64,000 bases of DNA from Pleurodeles waltl (lineage: Eukaryota; Chordata; Amphibia; Caudata; Salamandridae). The notes under the pieces are model-generated. The model searched no databases. It saw only the letters and a list, made by a program, of their open reading frames with translations, and was not told the origin of the DNA. How positions within the stretch are numbered: the stretch's first letter is position 1; the number at the start of each line of letters is the position of its first letter. Both the position numbers and the translations under genes were made by a program. The stretch covers positions 57,965,533 to 58,029,532 of the forward strand of contig NC_090444.1 in assembly GCF_031143425.1 (NCBI RefSeq). The letters are read 5' to 3'. Positions 52,818 through 63,780 of the stretch are shown here, in pieces.

Positions 52818-55800
52818 TGACTTCATACAAGTTGAAGCAGCAGATATGCGTGTCTCTGAACACAATAGGGTGTATACAGTGACTTTACAATTGGAAGGAG
52901 ACATTGAGCGCACTATACATGCAATCTTTTGGGATCGTGTAGTTAAGATATATGACATCTTGCTGGCTGAACAAGATTGTCTGCCTGATTTTGTCCGCAC
53001 CTGCCCAGTTGGGGAGGAGGTTATAAAACCTTCCTTCTCGCCCCTTGTTCCAGGGGAACTCGCTGAGTCCTATTGCATCAAATGGGCCCTGGCACAATCA
53101 CCTGCCTTATATAGAAATCACGTAGGGTGGGACAGGGATTCTCCATAGCATGTAATTCTGATTAAAGGAGAGCCACAACCGCAGTATCCCATAAAACATG
53201 AAGCAAGGGCACCGGTGGGAGAAATACTTACACAATTAGAATACCAGGGAGTAATTGAACCTTGTGTCTCACCGATGAATAATCCCTTATTCCCTGTAGC
53301 TAAACCGGACCATTCATATAGAATAGTCTTAGACTACAGACATTTGAACGGACATACACGTACATATGCTATACAGAATTCACATAGCGCTGCACTGATG
53401 AGCAACATAGTGCGGAAGAAATATAAAACGACTTTGGATATCTCGAATGGATTCTTCTGCCAGAATATTGTACCGGAAAGCAGAGATTTAACAAGCTTTA
53501 CCGTGCTAGGCTCCCAGAAAAAATCTGTTGTTTGCCTCAAGGTATAAGAACAGCCCAGGACTGTTTGCGGCTCGTGTGACTACTATTTTACATGAGTTAG
53601 ACCCTGAAGCGTTGTCATATGTGGATAATATATATCTCACGGATGATGAGTTGCTACAACATTTATGATGGGTAGACGTATTGTTGTAGGGTTTGCCAAA
53701 ATTGGCTACAAATTTAACTTCAAGAAATCTAAAATTGCCTTCCTCAGCGTCATATTCCTGGGATATGAGCTGTCGAATGAAGGTAAGAGCCTAGCGCCCC
53801 AATTTTTTTAAAAGTGTGCACAATTGCAACCACCAAATACGATTAAGAAACTCCAATCATTGTTGGGCTTTCTAAATTTTGGCAGAACATACATTCGTGA
53901 GTATGCTACACGCCTAAAACCTTTATATGAATTGATACGTCCTGATTTTTCAAGCAAATTCTGGACAATTGAACATACACATACTCTTCGGGTGTTACAA
54001 GCAGATTGACTAGCCGCAAAACATTTACACACACGGGACAATAAGACGCATTTGGTCATCAGGGTGATAGCTGGGGCCATTGGGTTTACTTATGTCACAA
54101 TGTATGAAGGTGAGATAGTCCCGATTTGATACAAGTCACACTTGTATTCGGCTGCTGAACAACGATTTGCACCCACAGAGAAAATTCTTACTGCTGTATA
54201 GATGGCTGTTATTAAAGAAACCTCTTGCCCAGGGAAAACCCATTATTGTCATTTCTCCTATTCCAGCCTTCAAGGCTGTTACAAAAGCTAGCGTTCCGAA
54301 CGCGAAAGCACTTCACCCGCGATGGATACAATAGGCTACGTCTTTAACAGCCACTGATGTAGACTACATTTTTGACCCAAAGTTACAAACTCAGGAATTT
54401 CTGCAATATGAAGTTGAATATCTAGTTCCCGCTGACACGTTGCCTATTGATCAATATCAAGTAGTCATGTACACCAATGGCTCTGCGCAACCGGCGATTG
54501 GGACAAAACACCAATATTCAGCTGCATGTGCGGTAGTGAGCGGCTATAAGGAGGGGGAGAAGATCTGCCTCCAACATACTTATACACAGACCTTAGGGGA
54601 TTGTACAGCACAATAAGCTGAGCTAAAAGCTCTACTAATGGCACTAGAACATACAGATCCGACGCAGTTCACACTGATTGTTTGTGATTCGTATTATTGC
54701 GTCCAGTCTTTTAATGAATATCTACATTACTGGCGCTTGAATGGGTTCAGAGATTCGAAAGGCAACACCATCAAACATAGACTACTGTGGGGGAAGGTAG
54801 CTGACTTGAAGGAGATGTTACCCAAAGTCCATGTTGGGCATACACTTGGACACCAGCGCGTTGGAATACACGTTGCTGGAAATACTTTGGCTGATGAGGC
54901 CGCAAAGTCGGCAGTGGCGGTTGCCATTGTAACTGCAGTGACTCGCTCTAGTTCCAAACCAGACACAGAGATAATGGCCGCCATAAAAGCTATGGTTGAT
55001 GGCACGCCTTGTCCAAAAGGATTTCCAAATAAATATCAATACTTCATGGGAAGTATGCTTAACACTGACGTTAGAATTCCTAGTGTAGGTGTAAGCAACA
55101 TCCCCAATAAAGTTGTAAGATCACAATTGATTAAAGCAGCGCATGAGGGAGTGGCATCTGCACATACTGGCATGGCAGCTACGATTTCGCTATTGCAGGC
55201 CCGTTACTGGTGGCCTGGTCTCTATAAAGAGACTAAGCAGTATGTCCTTTGTTGTGACATCTGTCAACAAATCAAAGTATCAACAGCTAAATGCCCGCCA
55301 CAGACACCCCTCTTAATATCCAACAGACCATTACAATGTGTGTACGTGGATCATTGTGGTCCACTAAAACCGGATGGTGCATACAAATATATACTAGTCG
55401 CTGTTGATTCTTGCTCCAGATTTGTGTGGATGTGGCCACAACGCTCGGCTGACGCTCGGACTGTTATTAAAGATTTGCGAGTCTTTGTCGGTACATATGC
55501 AGTTGCGGCATTCCATTCGGACCAGGGCCCTGCTTTTGCCTCAAGGGCATTCAGGGACACCATGGCTTCGTTGGGGGTCCAGCTCCAGTACTCGTCTCCA
55601 TTTCATCCCCAGGGAAATTCTGTTGTGGAGCAGTTAAACCACGATTTAAAGCAATCCTTAACAGCCAGGGTCATAGGTACAGGTCGTAGTTGGCTAACCC
55701 ACCTGTATGGAGTTCATAGAGCACTCAATAACCTGCCTAGAAGGTCCCTGGGGGGTCGTACTTTATATGAGTGCCTGTTCGGAACGCAAATATTTGTTCC

Positions 55801-56173
55801 GGATCTTGATGGTCCTGGTGTGGAGGCGGCAGAAACGCCTTTTGACATAAATGATCGTGTCACTGTTTTACAGCAGTTCCGTGAATATAACTCTTCTAAA
55901 AGTGCCACCTCCACAGGAATTAAGGATGTGTCAGTAACACCTACCAGCTGGATTCCCAGGGTTGGGGATCTTGTACGTGAAAAGGTTGAGGTGAAAAAAG
56001 AATTTGTCCCTTCTTATCGAGCACCAGTCCCTGTGTTGGGGATACACGGAACGAGAACTATTATTTTACCACCATTGCCAGGTGCCAAAGAAAATCGCTT
56101 TGTTTCTATTGACAATGTCAAGTTACAACATGTGGCCGATTCTACACAGCAGACCAAGAGGAACGTCCAGTAG
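52693..56173 (+). pseudogene. pol: B1 Pol (protease, RT, RNase H, integrase)
   Basis: Starts with its own ATG at 52693, +1 relative to gag, the arrangement of foamy viruses, whose Pol comes from a spliced mRNA. Protease: ALRDSSAEVTIV, where D-S/T-G-A is expected. RT: VLDYRHLN, YKTTLDISNGF, and YVDN at 53618-53629 in place of YVDD. RNase H: YTNGSA at 54470 in place of YTDGSA. Integrase: zinc domain HEGVASAH...CCDICQQ and an intact D, D, E triad (VDHCGP, HSDQGP, VVEQLN) in the 511-codon open stretch 54638-56173. Breaks include TAG at 53146, a frameshift near 53545, further stops around 53665-54620. The total length (about 1160 codons) equals that of foamy Pol. Confidence 0.87.
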
Positions 56174-59100
56174 TTCCCGAATCCCTCTCACTACTGGGGA
56201 AGATGTTCTGCTTCAAGTTATCTATTACAACACTGTTGCCTCTCCGAGCTTGGTGAGGGTGGATGATAATCTCGCATTAGTTCTACTTACAACAAATAAC
56301 TTAGAAACATTTGATCAAGTCACCATGACTACTGACGTGACGGATGGTGCTATCTACAGTGTACCACCGTGAGAAACACCAACTCCTCCATTGAATGCGG
56401 CAACGCCTTTTGCACAAACTGCCTCTGGTTACTTTGCCGACAACAACTCATTCGCCTCTTCGACTACTGACCTGTCAGGTCCACGTAAGCTGATGCGTTG
56501 GCTTAAAGATACGTATTTTGTTTTTCCATGGAACTAACTGTGGCTTTTATTGACTATGCTACCATTTTTTCTTTGGATTGGGTTTGTCATTACCTTTTTT
56601 CTGTTGATACATGGACATTTTCTTCCTGAGTGATCAGCGGTTGAACAGGTGGAGGAGGTGTTGAAACCACATTTTTCATCACATAGGGTCCGAAGAGACT
56701 TGTCCTTTGTGAACATTTCTTCAGTACCATTTCCGGATAGGATTGTGTGGGATAAAGTAATGTTTGATATATACGGTCCCACTGAGATAATTCAAATACC
56801 TTATGTCCTAAAGTTATATATGAATGATATAGTAATACCAGTCATTGTATCTGATGATTGGGATGTGAAGACAGTTGATTCGATCATGACAGAATTGCAA
56901 TATTATACTGTCTATGAAAATGAAGATGTTTACCAGTTTAAAGACAATTATGGTGACATGTTTTGCTATAATTATTATGGGCACCACTTCATATACAAAG
57001 CAAGTAGTCCAAAAAAAATATTTTACTATACGCAATGGGAACATTGCCCAACTCCCACACAAGGGAGTTCCAAAACTTACTTTGATAAATTTACGTATTT
57101 TTCTGGGCATCATCAAACAAATGCTAAGTCATATTATTTTAGGTTAACTCCGTCTAAAGATGAACAAATGTTGTTGACTAACATGAAATTCATATATTCA
57201 GATTCCTTTGTTTCCCGACTGTCAATTGAAGGTTATGAATATTGGTCAAAAAATATTGATTTGAAAAGTGCTTGGGGAACAAAACATTGGCAAACAACGG
57301 GTAGAGAAACATTGTTTAGAGCATGTCTCATTCCCGTCCAAATGATTTTTTTGAGTGAAACAGTACAACAGTCTAGCTGTTTAGGCTTAGCAATAATCAG
57401 AGAATTGAACATTCCTAGTATACCTGTCCCTGCAAAAATTAATAACTGGCAGAAATACATAAATGCCACTTTTAGTGAACTTACAGAATGGGTCTAGAAT
57501 GGTACATTTAACACTTCATTGACACGTCCAGGTGGGTGGTTATTGTGGCCCATAGACACCAACGGGTGTCATCAACGTTTTGTCACCTCCTCGGGGAGTT
57601 TCCAGACGAGTAGGTCAGACCCTCGCTATATATCACCAGAACATGCTGAAATAATTACTACATATAATGTGGGAAAATTGTGCCAGCAATGGTTAAAATC
57701 ATCCTCTCTAGATGCAGTTAAGACACATCTCACTCTCCTGTCTAAAAACACTGACTTACAAGATTTTTTGTCAAGCCCGAAGACACCACGTAGGAAGCGT
57801 TTCTTGTATGAAGTATACAATGAAATATTGAAACTTTCCCAGCAGGAGGCTGCAGCCCGGTTAAGGCAGATAGATCAGGAAAATTTGAAAAAGTCATTAG
57901 ATGTTGTGGATAATGGAATTCACACCTTGTCCGACCGAATATATACAATTACCAACATTGTTTCTTCTGCTATAGACATTATACGATCTGATATGTCTTC
58001 TTTATATCGTTGACAGAGTCAGACCAGGTCCATTATGCAGTTGGGTTGGACACTTCAGACATTGAAGGCGGGTCACGTTCCGTGGCAGCACATCAATGCC
58101 AGGGATATATTTTTTTCATTTAATTTAACGCGACAACAACAACTAATGGCTAAGAAGGAGCGACTTATGTCATGCTCAACATTGAAAAGTTAGAAAGATT
58201 GCCTTTTACCGTGGCCGAGATCCCCTCTGCAGAGTGGTTAAAACACTGGGTTATTAATCTGCCTATTTCTACGTTACAATTCACTTCCACCAACGGGTGT
58301 CATCAACGTTTTGTCACCTCCTCGGGGAGTTTCCAGACGAGTAGGTCAGACCCTCGCTATATATCACCAGAACATGCTGAAATAATTACTACATATAATG
58401 TGGGAAAATTGTGCCAGCAATGGTTAAAATCATCCTCTCTAGATGCAGTTAAGACACATCTCACTCTCCTGTCTAAAAACACTGACTTACAAGATTTTTT
58501 GTCAAGCCCGAAGACACCACGTAGGAAGCGTTTCTTGTATGAAGTATACAATGAAATATTGAAACTTTCCCAGCAGGAGGCTGCAGCCCGGTTAAGGCAG
58601 ATAGATCAGGAAAATTTGAAAAAGTCATTAGATGTTGTGGATAATGGAATTCACACCTTGTCCGACCGAATATATACAATTACCAACATTGTTTCTTCTG
58701 CTATAGACATTATACGATCTGACATGTCTTCTTTATATCGTTGACAGAGTCAGACCAGGTCCATTATGCAGTTGGGTTGGACACTTCAGACATTGAAGGC
58801 GGGTCACGTTCCGTGGCAGCACATCAATGCCAGGGATATATTTTTTTCATTTAATTTAACGCGACAACAACAACTAATGGCTAAGAAGGAGCGACTTATG
58901 TCATGCTCAACATTGAAAAGTTAGAAAGATTGCCTTTTACCGTGGCCGAGATCCCCTCTGCAGAGTGGTTAAAACACTGGGTTATTAATCTGCCTATTTC
59001 TACGTTACAATTCACTTCTTGTTTGAAACATGTTCCGGTAGGCAGATATGAAAGTTGAGAGATAGTTACATCCATGAGGTGTGGGAGCTTCCCTTCTTAT

Positions 59101-59878
59101 ACAAATGTCTCAATGGTATGAAATAATTCTTTCTTAGCGGTAGTGAATGCAAGACTTCGGTCAGCCATTCGATGATTTGAAAGCAGCTGTCCTTGCATGG
59201 GGCGTGTAATGCCTCGGTGGCGAACTTGGCTTGCTATCTGAAGGGAGTTCAGTCCCCTTGATTAAATGCACATTCCAGGTGCTTTCAAACGGCAGCTACG
59301 TCCTCCTCAATAGTGAAGACTGTTGTGGCATGCAGGCCGGAATAGTTTACGTTGTTTCGTCACTAAGGTCGTTACTTGCTGCGGGAGTGTGTTGTTTCCC
59401 CCCACTAAAATTAGGGAGGTAGCAGATGTTTGGCCTCACATTGCTACTTCCAAGGTGAATTTCGACAAGTTAAGTAGACTAAAGGCTTTATTGTTTCAGA
59501 AGCATGTGGCCCTTATATCTGCACACGAGGCCTACGCTCTTTAAGTGGCAAGGTCATCAGCGGAAATACAGTCCCTGTTAAATACCAACTTTCCCAGCCA
59601 CTTTGGTGAACTCGTGGGACGTATATTTAATGCATCCAGCACGACTGGATTAACACATTTTTTCAAAGCCGTTGGTGTTGGTTTCGCTCAAACCTTCTCT
59701 TCCATATTTGGCTTAATAGCTTCGGCTAGTCATTCAATTTTCTGAAGCATTTTTGGGGGATTTCCGATAACTTTGGCTTTATTAGCCGTCATTTTACTGT
59801 TGCTGTTGGTTTTCCGCAATGGCTGTCCTGCCGCAACAAGGATGAATGTGGGCGCTCCCATCAGCGCAGCTGTGTCGT
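56115..59878 (+). pseudogene. env: B1 Env (leader, SU, TM), with internal duplication
   Basis: Membrane glycoprotein precursor. The frame can start at ATG 56115 or 56130, overlapping the end of pol. The leader has a hydrophobic segment (about 56540-56625) and a furin-type RVRR at 56685-56696. SU follows (open 56649-57497) with aromatic-rich, Cys-poor sequence. A second furin-type RRKR at 57789-57800 marks SU/TM. After it comes an Ala/Gln/Leu heptad-like region (57800-58010). A membrane anchor lies at 59761-59817. Three in-frame stops in the leader, TAG at 57495, TGA at 58011 and a frameshift near 58170 disable it. A 731-bp unit is duplicated in tandem (57558-59019). Without the duplication, the length is close to foamy Env. 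Confidence 0.75.
57558..59019 (+). repeat. 731-bp tandem duplication within env
   Basis: Unit 1 is 57558-58288 and unit 2 is 58289-59019. I see one difference (T/C at 57979 versus 58710). The period is not a multiple of three. Confidence 0.93.
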
Positions 59879-59884
59879 GAACGC

Positions 59885-60314
59885 ATGATGCAGCATTTTG
59901 GAGCAACACTCCTTGAACATTTGGGGTGTGTGCTGGTCTCTGTCATTCAGACCGGTTTTGGATTGTGTGCAGCCCCTGTTTCAGTGCCATTGGTGCTCTT
60001 TTGAACATGAACTAGACGTCTGTCTCTCACAGCAGCGCCCCCCAGTGGTTGATGCTGATCTGTTGATGTTCCCAATGAGGGCTCATTACCAGACATGCGC
60101 GCTGTGGCTGCGTTTGCTTCAAGAAGCTGATTACGAGATACCCTTCCTGGAGGAAGTTCATTTTAACTCGTTTACAGGCTCTGCACGGGATGTTGCCTTG
60201 GTTGACACTGGGGCTTTGGAACACACCTGCTCCCTAATAGTCTTTGGCTTGGATCTTCCGGTTTTGTCATCTGCCGAAGTGGAGAATCTCCTGCTTTCCA
60301 TGACCACCGTTTGA
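59885..60314 (+). pseudogene. Post-env reading frame of B1 (accessory gene position)
   Basis: Between the end of env and the 3' LTR. A frame opens with two ATGs at 59885 and 59888 and runs 40 codons to 60004. A different frame is open from 59890 to 60314 without an early ATG (first at about 60067). Together they suggest a protein of about 140 residues broken by one frameshift. The second frame has a C-H-W-C pair near 59980 and Leu/Glu-rich, acidic C-terminal sequence. Foamy viruses place their transactivator genes here, but I see no residue-level match and do not assign that function. Confidence 0.45.
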
Positions 60315-60495
60315 ATTGAATTTGTTCTAAATTGACATTGTCATATGAATTTGGCGTTTTGCCGCATGCGCATTTTTTTTAATTGAGGATTGATATGCTT
60401 TGGTGTCCTCTTAACTTGTTGAAATTTGGTACGATTTTTAATAATCTTTTAGCTTAGGGCATTTTTAGCTTCGGCTTAAACCACTTTCTACCGAC

Positions 60496-60505
60496 AAGGG
60501 GAGGG
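60496..60505 (+). promoter_or_regulatory. B1 polypurine tract
   Basis: AAGGGGAGGG directly before the 3' LTR start at 60506. Confidence 0.8.
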
Positions 60506-61477
60506 TGTAGTGTAGCCATTTTTAATGTAGCTTTCTGCGCATTTGCTTAACGTATTAGGCCTCTGTACACTTTGCCCTAGATGCATTTTATTTAGCCTCA
60601 CACTGTTATTTTACAATAACCAGTTTCACTGTCTTGTTTTATCTCCTTCTATCACACTGTTTAGCTTACTTCAGCACTGTGTTCTCAAACAATACATTCT
60701 TGCTCGCTCTGTGCTTCAGTCAAGAATACAGTCTGGTACATTGCCGATAGACGTGGTAGAAGTTTAGTCTTTATGGTTCGAAGAAAGTACACATCCTTAG
60801 GTAGGGATGTTTCTTAGAACACCGGCGTGTTAGTTATAAAAACACTTTCTAGTCCTGGTACATGTAAGAGGGAGATTCCGACCAGGAACCGACAACTAGA
60901 TGCTGACTGTCCTGTTGCAGATGCTGATCCAGATCACAGGCCTTTGCTCAGGTATGAGGGTTGCTGTCCTCCCGAGGGGAACCTGAAAGACAGGCTTAGA
61001 GCTTCACATGCTGTGCTCAAAATATAACTTAGAGAGAACATAATTTAGTTGCAATATGATAGCCTTATTCTTATGTTTCATTCTCCTCGTTACTATTTCA
61101 ATCCTACTGTGTTGTATGGTTCTGGTTATTGCGGCTCACGCCTTGTTAACTAAAATGCAGTTTTTTTATTAAACCAATCTTTAAAACTCAAACTGCCTTT
61201 GTCATTTATATATGAGAGCGCACTTTGTACGAGAGAACTGGTTGTGATCTGAGTGACCACGACTTCCCTGGGAAGCACTAAGATGTCATGCGCTCGGCTG
61301 CCCAATTGTCTCTTCCCTTTGGGAAAGATGAGGCACTGCTAGTTAGCCGGAGCATAACCCGGATTTGGGGTGACAAGGGTCCTTCACCGTGGGTCAGACT
61401 TAGTCCCCCACATTGCGGACGATCTTGCCGCCCAAAAATCCAGTAGTCTCATAAGGATAATGAGAGCCTACGCAACA
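60506..61477 (+). repeat. B1 3' LTR
   Basis: 972 bp, TGTAGTG...CGCAACA. TATAAAA at 60835-60841, a predicted start near 60866, CAG/GTATGAG near 60950, the small ORF (61056-61172) and ATTAAA (61168-61173). It gives the full LTR structure lost from the 5' copy. Confidence 0.9.
61056..61172 (+). CDS. LTR-encoded small single-pass membrane peptide (B1)
   Basis: 38 codons from ATG 61056 to TAA 61170-61172. Residues 1-25 are almost entirely hydrophobic with two Cys, followed by VIAAHALLTKMQ and three aromatic residues. The stop overlaps the ATTAAA poly(A) signal. Homologous frames: intact at 44622-44747 and decayed at 26030-26146. The upstream CAG/GTATGAG donor would remove it from the leader of spliced RNAs, leaving it only in unspliced leaders and in 3' ends. 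The 5' LTR of this provirus has lost it by deletion. No known family comes to mind. Expression is untested. Confidence 0.55.
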   Translation: MIALFLCFILLVTISILLCCMVLVIAAHALLTKMQFFY

Positions 61478-61660
61478 ACATGAGAGTGTGCAGAGGTAGA
61501 TCTTTCTCTAGTCTTGCTAACCTTGGTAACCTGACCTCTAGGTGTGAAGGGAGCCCTCCCAGAGTGACTACATTTCCCACTGCCAGCTACACTAGATGGT
61601 TTGCTAGGGGGAAGATCTTTTGAAGAACCCTCCAAGAATCTTTAGAATGATTCCCTGACT

Positions 61661-61867
61661 CTAAGGGTCTAGAATCTTCTCCTCCTCCTCTTCCTGATTA
61701 CCAGTCTGTTCCTCGTCATCCTGAAGAAGAAGGCTTAAAAGAAAATTATTGTTAGGGTTCTTCTGTACATCTAAGCTTCTCTCTGAGCAAAGCCCCTTCA
61801 GCTCTTTGAAGGTCATGCCCTTATAGGGAGTACCCATGACCTCAGAGCTAGGCCCAGCAGTAGACAT
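61661..61867 (-). pseudogene. gag: Gmr1 copy D Gag N-terminus (SAP-like)
   Basis: Minus-strand ATG at 61865-61867 opens 68 codons: GTPYKGMTFKELKGLCSERS, then LLSLLLQDDEE and a Glu run. It is nearly identical in plan to copy C (31810-32025) and recognisable in copy A (5370-5524). The helix-turn-helix spacing resembles SAP motifs, which bind scaffold DNA. A role in nuclear or DNA targeting of Gag would be an inference. Gag continues at 50222 beyond provirus B1. Confidence 0.65.
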
Positions 61868-62058
61868 AGTGTAGTGAGTGTTAAAGTAGTGTAAGAGAAA
61901 ACGAAAAACCTACTGTACCTAACCCCTAGTCTCTTGGAAAGGAAGTAAGACAATAGAATCCTGTACTAGGTATATGTATGTATAGCTCTAGGTAAAGAGG
62001 TCACTTTTCTGTGGAAAGCACCGGAGACAGAGTGATAAGGCAATTGCAAGTACTTATC

Positions 62059-62076
62059 CAACCGCTGCACCACCAA
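62059..62076 (-). promoter_or_regulatory. Candidate primer-binding site, copy D
   Basis: TTGGTGGTGCAGCGGTTG on the minus strand directly after the LTR end. It agrees with copy A except for two or three bases. Confidence 0.5.
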
Positions 62077-63780
62077 TGTTGGAGGCTGACCTGGTTTGTA
62101 GTGGGTACCCAAGATACTTACACCTTATACCAGATCCAGTTATCCCTTATTAGTGAAATGTAGTCAGTGTCTAGAAGCCAGGATCTCTAGGGGTAGTGTG
62201 GATGAGCAGCCAAGGACTAACTAGGAGACATGCAAAGCTCATGCATTGTCACTGTAGTCACACAGTATTCACACACAATGAAAGAAAATATTCAATGTTA
62301 CAAAAATAAAGGTATTTATTTTAGTGACACAAATGCCAAAAATACCTTAGAAACTGTACTCCCTTAGGAGGTTAGTAACATACACAATATATACACTAGT
62401 ATGCAGGAATAGCTGTAAACAACAGTTACAAAACAGTTCAAATAGTGAAAATCACAATAGTTAGAAATGGGCCTGGGGAACAAAACCATATACTAAAATA
62501 GTGGAATGCGAAAGTCAGTTTCCCACCTAGGCAAGTGTAGTGTATAGAGGGGCACTGGGAGTATTAGAAAACACCAAAGGTAAGTAATAGAACACAACCC
62601 AGAGCCCTGGAAAGCAGGAGTAAATCATAGTAACTTTACCAGAACACTCAAGAACATTAGAAAGAAGATTATGCAAGAACCATAAGAGCTCAAGACACCT
62701 ACGATGGATTCCTGGACCTGAAGACCTGTGGAAGAAGGGGACCAAGTCCAAAAAGCAATCAAGAGTCCAGGGAGAACAGGAGCCCCTGCTAACCCAGATG
62801 AAGGTGCAAAAGAAGAACCACGAATGGAGGCCCATGCAGCACTACAACAAAGGGTCCGTGCCGCCATTTTCCGCTAACCGCAAGCTTTGCATGTGCCAAG
62901 GCTTGTTGGTAGAATCCAGTGACGCAAACCAGACTGCAATCATCCATCTGGCGTGTGACATCTTCTGCACCAATCAGGAACCCACATCTGTCTTCTTGGG
63001 TGCATTACTGTGTTGTTCTTCACCGGTGGTTCTTATTTTGCACCTTCATCTGGGTTAACATAGGCGCCTATTCTCCTTGGACTCTTCAGGGCATTTTGGC
63101 TATGGTCCTCTTCTTCCACAGGTCTTCAGGTCCAGGAATCCATTGTTGGTGTCTTGCAGTCTCTTCTGGTTCTTGCATAATCTTCTTTCTCATGTTCTTA
63201 TGTGTTCTAGGAAAGCTACTGTGATTTACTCCTGCTTTCCTGGGCTCTGGGGTGGGTTCTAGTACTTACCTTTGGGGTTTACTGATACTCCCAGAGCCCC
63301 TCAACACCCTACACTTGCCTAGGTGGGAAACCGACTTTCACATTCGACTTTCTTAGTATATGTTTAGTGTCCCCCCAACCTAATTTCTAACTATTGTGAT
63401 TTTCACTAATTGCACTGTTTTTGTTTTCTAACTGTTTTTATTGCTATTTCTCCATACTAGTGTATAGAATTCGTATATTACTTACCTTCTAAGGAAGTAT
63501 AATCTCTAGGGTATTTTTGGCATTTGTGTCACCAAAATAAAGTACCTTTATTTTTGTAACACTGAGTATTTTCTTTCACGTTTGTGAGTACTGTGTGACT
63601 ACAGTGGTATTGCATGAGCTTTGCATGTCTCCTAGTTAGGCCTTGGTTGCTCATCCACACTACCCATAGAGAGTCTGGCTTCTAGACACTGCCTACATTT
63701 TCACTAATAAAGGATAACTGGACCTGGTATAAGGTGTAAGTACCTTAGGTACCCACTACAAACCAGGCCAGCCTCCTATA
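62077..63780. repeat. Large inverted repeat of two Gmr1 LTR fragments
   Basis: Arm 1 (62077 to about 62821, minus-strand LTR of copy D) and arm 2 (about 63026 to 63780, plus-strand LTR) are about 750 bp each, diverged but aligned end to end from the U5 terminus. The 204-bp centre consists of further LTR sequence in arm 2 orientation. Arm 2 ends CCTATA, a mutated CCTACA. Confidence 0.85.

Larger units (their letters stand above)
50227..61477 (+). mobile_element. Foamy-like endogenous retrovirus B1, nearly full length
   Basis: An 11.25 kb provirus bounded by TGTAGTG...CAACA with 4-bp duplications ACAT (50223-50226 and 61478-61481). It has 5' LTR, primer site, gag, pol in the +1 frame, env overlapping pol, an extra open frame, polypurine tract and 3' LTR. 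RT, RNase H and integrase blocks, the zinc-finger-less Arg-rich Gag and the leader-SU-TM Env plan match foamy viruses (spumaviruses). Foamy-like endogenous retroviruses are known from amphibians. The LTRs differ by roughly 4% by eye, so this is an older insertion than the chromovirus. Confidence 0.88.
46711..62821 (-). mobile_element. Gmr1-like element, copy D, split by a foamy-like provirus
   Basis: On the minus strand: LTR fragment (62821 to 62077), leader with primer site, gag N-terminus (61867-61661), then provirus B1 (61477-50227), the rest of gag (50222 to about 49200), protease, integrase, and the start of RT, ending near 46711. Order and spacing equal copy A. RT palm, RNase H and 3' LTR are missing. 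It belongs to the same subgroup as copy C by Gag sequence. Confidence 0.88.

Noticed and set aside
53618..54478. Firm claim of deaminase hypermutation in B1
   Set aside because: Two G-to-A sites are too few. Other mutation types are also present.
59885..60314. Naming the post-env frame as a foamy transactivator
   Set aside because: Only position supports it. No diagnostic motif is visible.
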